Assembly: GCA_964549495.1 (NCBI GenBank)
Contig: CAZJWJ010000111.1
Coordinates: forward strand, 1-15,340
Source of the DNA: JACKBJ01 sp964549495
GTDB lineage: Bacteria > Chloroflexota > Anaerolineae > Epilineales > Epilineaceae
Reading direction: 5' to 3'
DNA: 15,340 nucleotides
Shown: one piece after another, positions 15,287 through 15,340 of the stretch
Numbering within the stretch: position 1 is the first letter of the stretch
Layout of the letters: each line of letters opens with the position of its first letter
Position numbers and translations under genes: made by a program
The notes under the pieces: model-generated
What the model saw: the letters and a program-made list of their open reading frames with translations, nothing else
What the model was told of the DNA's origin: nothing
Database searches by the model: none

Positions 15287-15340
15287 ATGAAACTCGCCCG
15301 CGCCACGAACCGGTTTCGATCCGTGGAGGTGCGCCGAGTT
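15287..15340 (+). CDS. Possible start of a further gene (3' partial)
   Basis: An ATG seven bases after the hydrolase stop opens 18 codons (MKLARATNRFRSVEVRRV) that run off the window end. No clear ribosome site precedes it, so this may be a chance frame. The same bases contain an imperfect inverted repeat (CCACG / CGTGG at about 15303-15327), so a terminator is an alternative reading. Confidence 0.25.
   Translation, partial: MKLARATNRFRSVEVRRV

Noticed and set aside
1..15340. tRNA, rRNA, CRISPR, transposase or integrase
   Set aside because: I looked for tRNA-like arms, direct repeat arrays and transposase motifs and found none that hold up.

Overview
The window is a high-G+C stretch (estimated by eye at about two thirds or more) of bacterial chromosome. 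Thr/Pro-rich linkers occur in three different exported proteins, and short Tyr/Phe-Leu/Ile-Pro-Leu segments lie next to such linkers in two of them. With CAP-domain, beta-propeller and vWA surface proteins and a two-subunit transketolase, this style is best known from Chloroflexota (Anaerolineae/Ardenticatenia-like). The lineage is an inference from style, not from a marker gene.

Left part, plus strand: the 3' end of a split transketolase (C-terminal subunit), a hairpin, a recognisable sigma70-type promoter, and a complete citrate synthase. A small four-helix membrane protein of unknown function follows. Next come two exported proteins: a 1249-residue protein with two copies of a propeller-like module, an Ala/Thr-rich stalk, a Thr/Pro linker and a C-terminal vWA domain, and then a 357-residue CAP (SCP/PR-1) protein. 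The latter converges with the minus-strand block.

Middle and right, minus strand (read right to left): an exosortase with intact Cys/Arg/His catalytic residues and an EpsI-like C-terminal domain overlaps by 11 nt a 1023-residue multi-spanning membrane protein. That protein carries VIT and vWA domains and ends in a VPEP-type PEP-CTERM sorting signal. This arrangement matches what I know as exosortase O (XrtO) with its dedicated partner, the TIGR02921 family. Downstream, with a probable promoter of its own, is a membrane-anchored NHL-type propeller protein. The exosortase and its single visible substrate form the most interesting system here. The substrate already has about eight N-terminal membrane helices, so cleavage at its C-terminus cannot simply release it.

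Far right, plus strand: a membrane-anchored alpha/beta hydrolase of the Est30/carboxylesterase type. Its frame is broken by one extra base just before the His-Gly oxyanion motif. It is preceded by a promoter overlapped by a perfect 12-bp palindrome and followed by two back-to-back hairpins, one with a perfect 15-bp stem. Its Leu codons are mostly CTC, whereas its neighbours favour CTG. A short open frame runs off the window end. I see no tRNA, rRNA, CRISPR array or insertion sequence.
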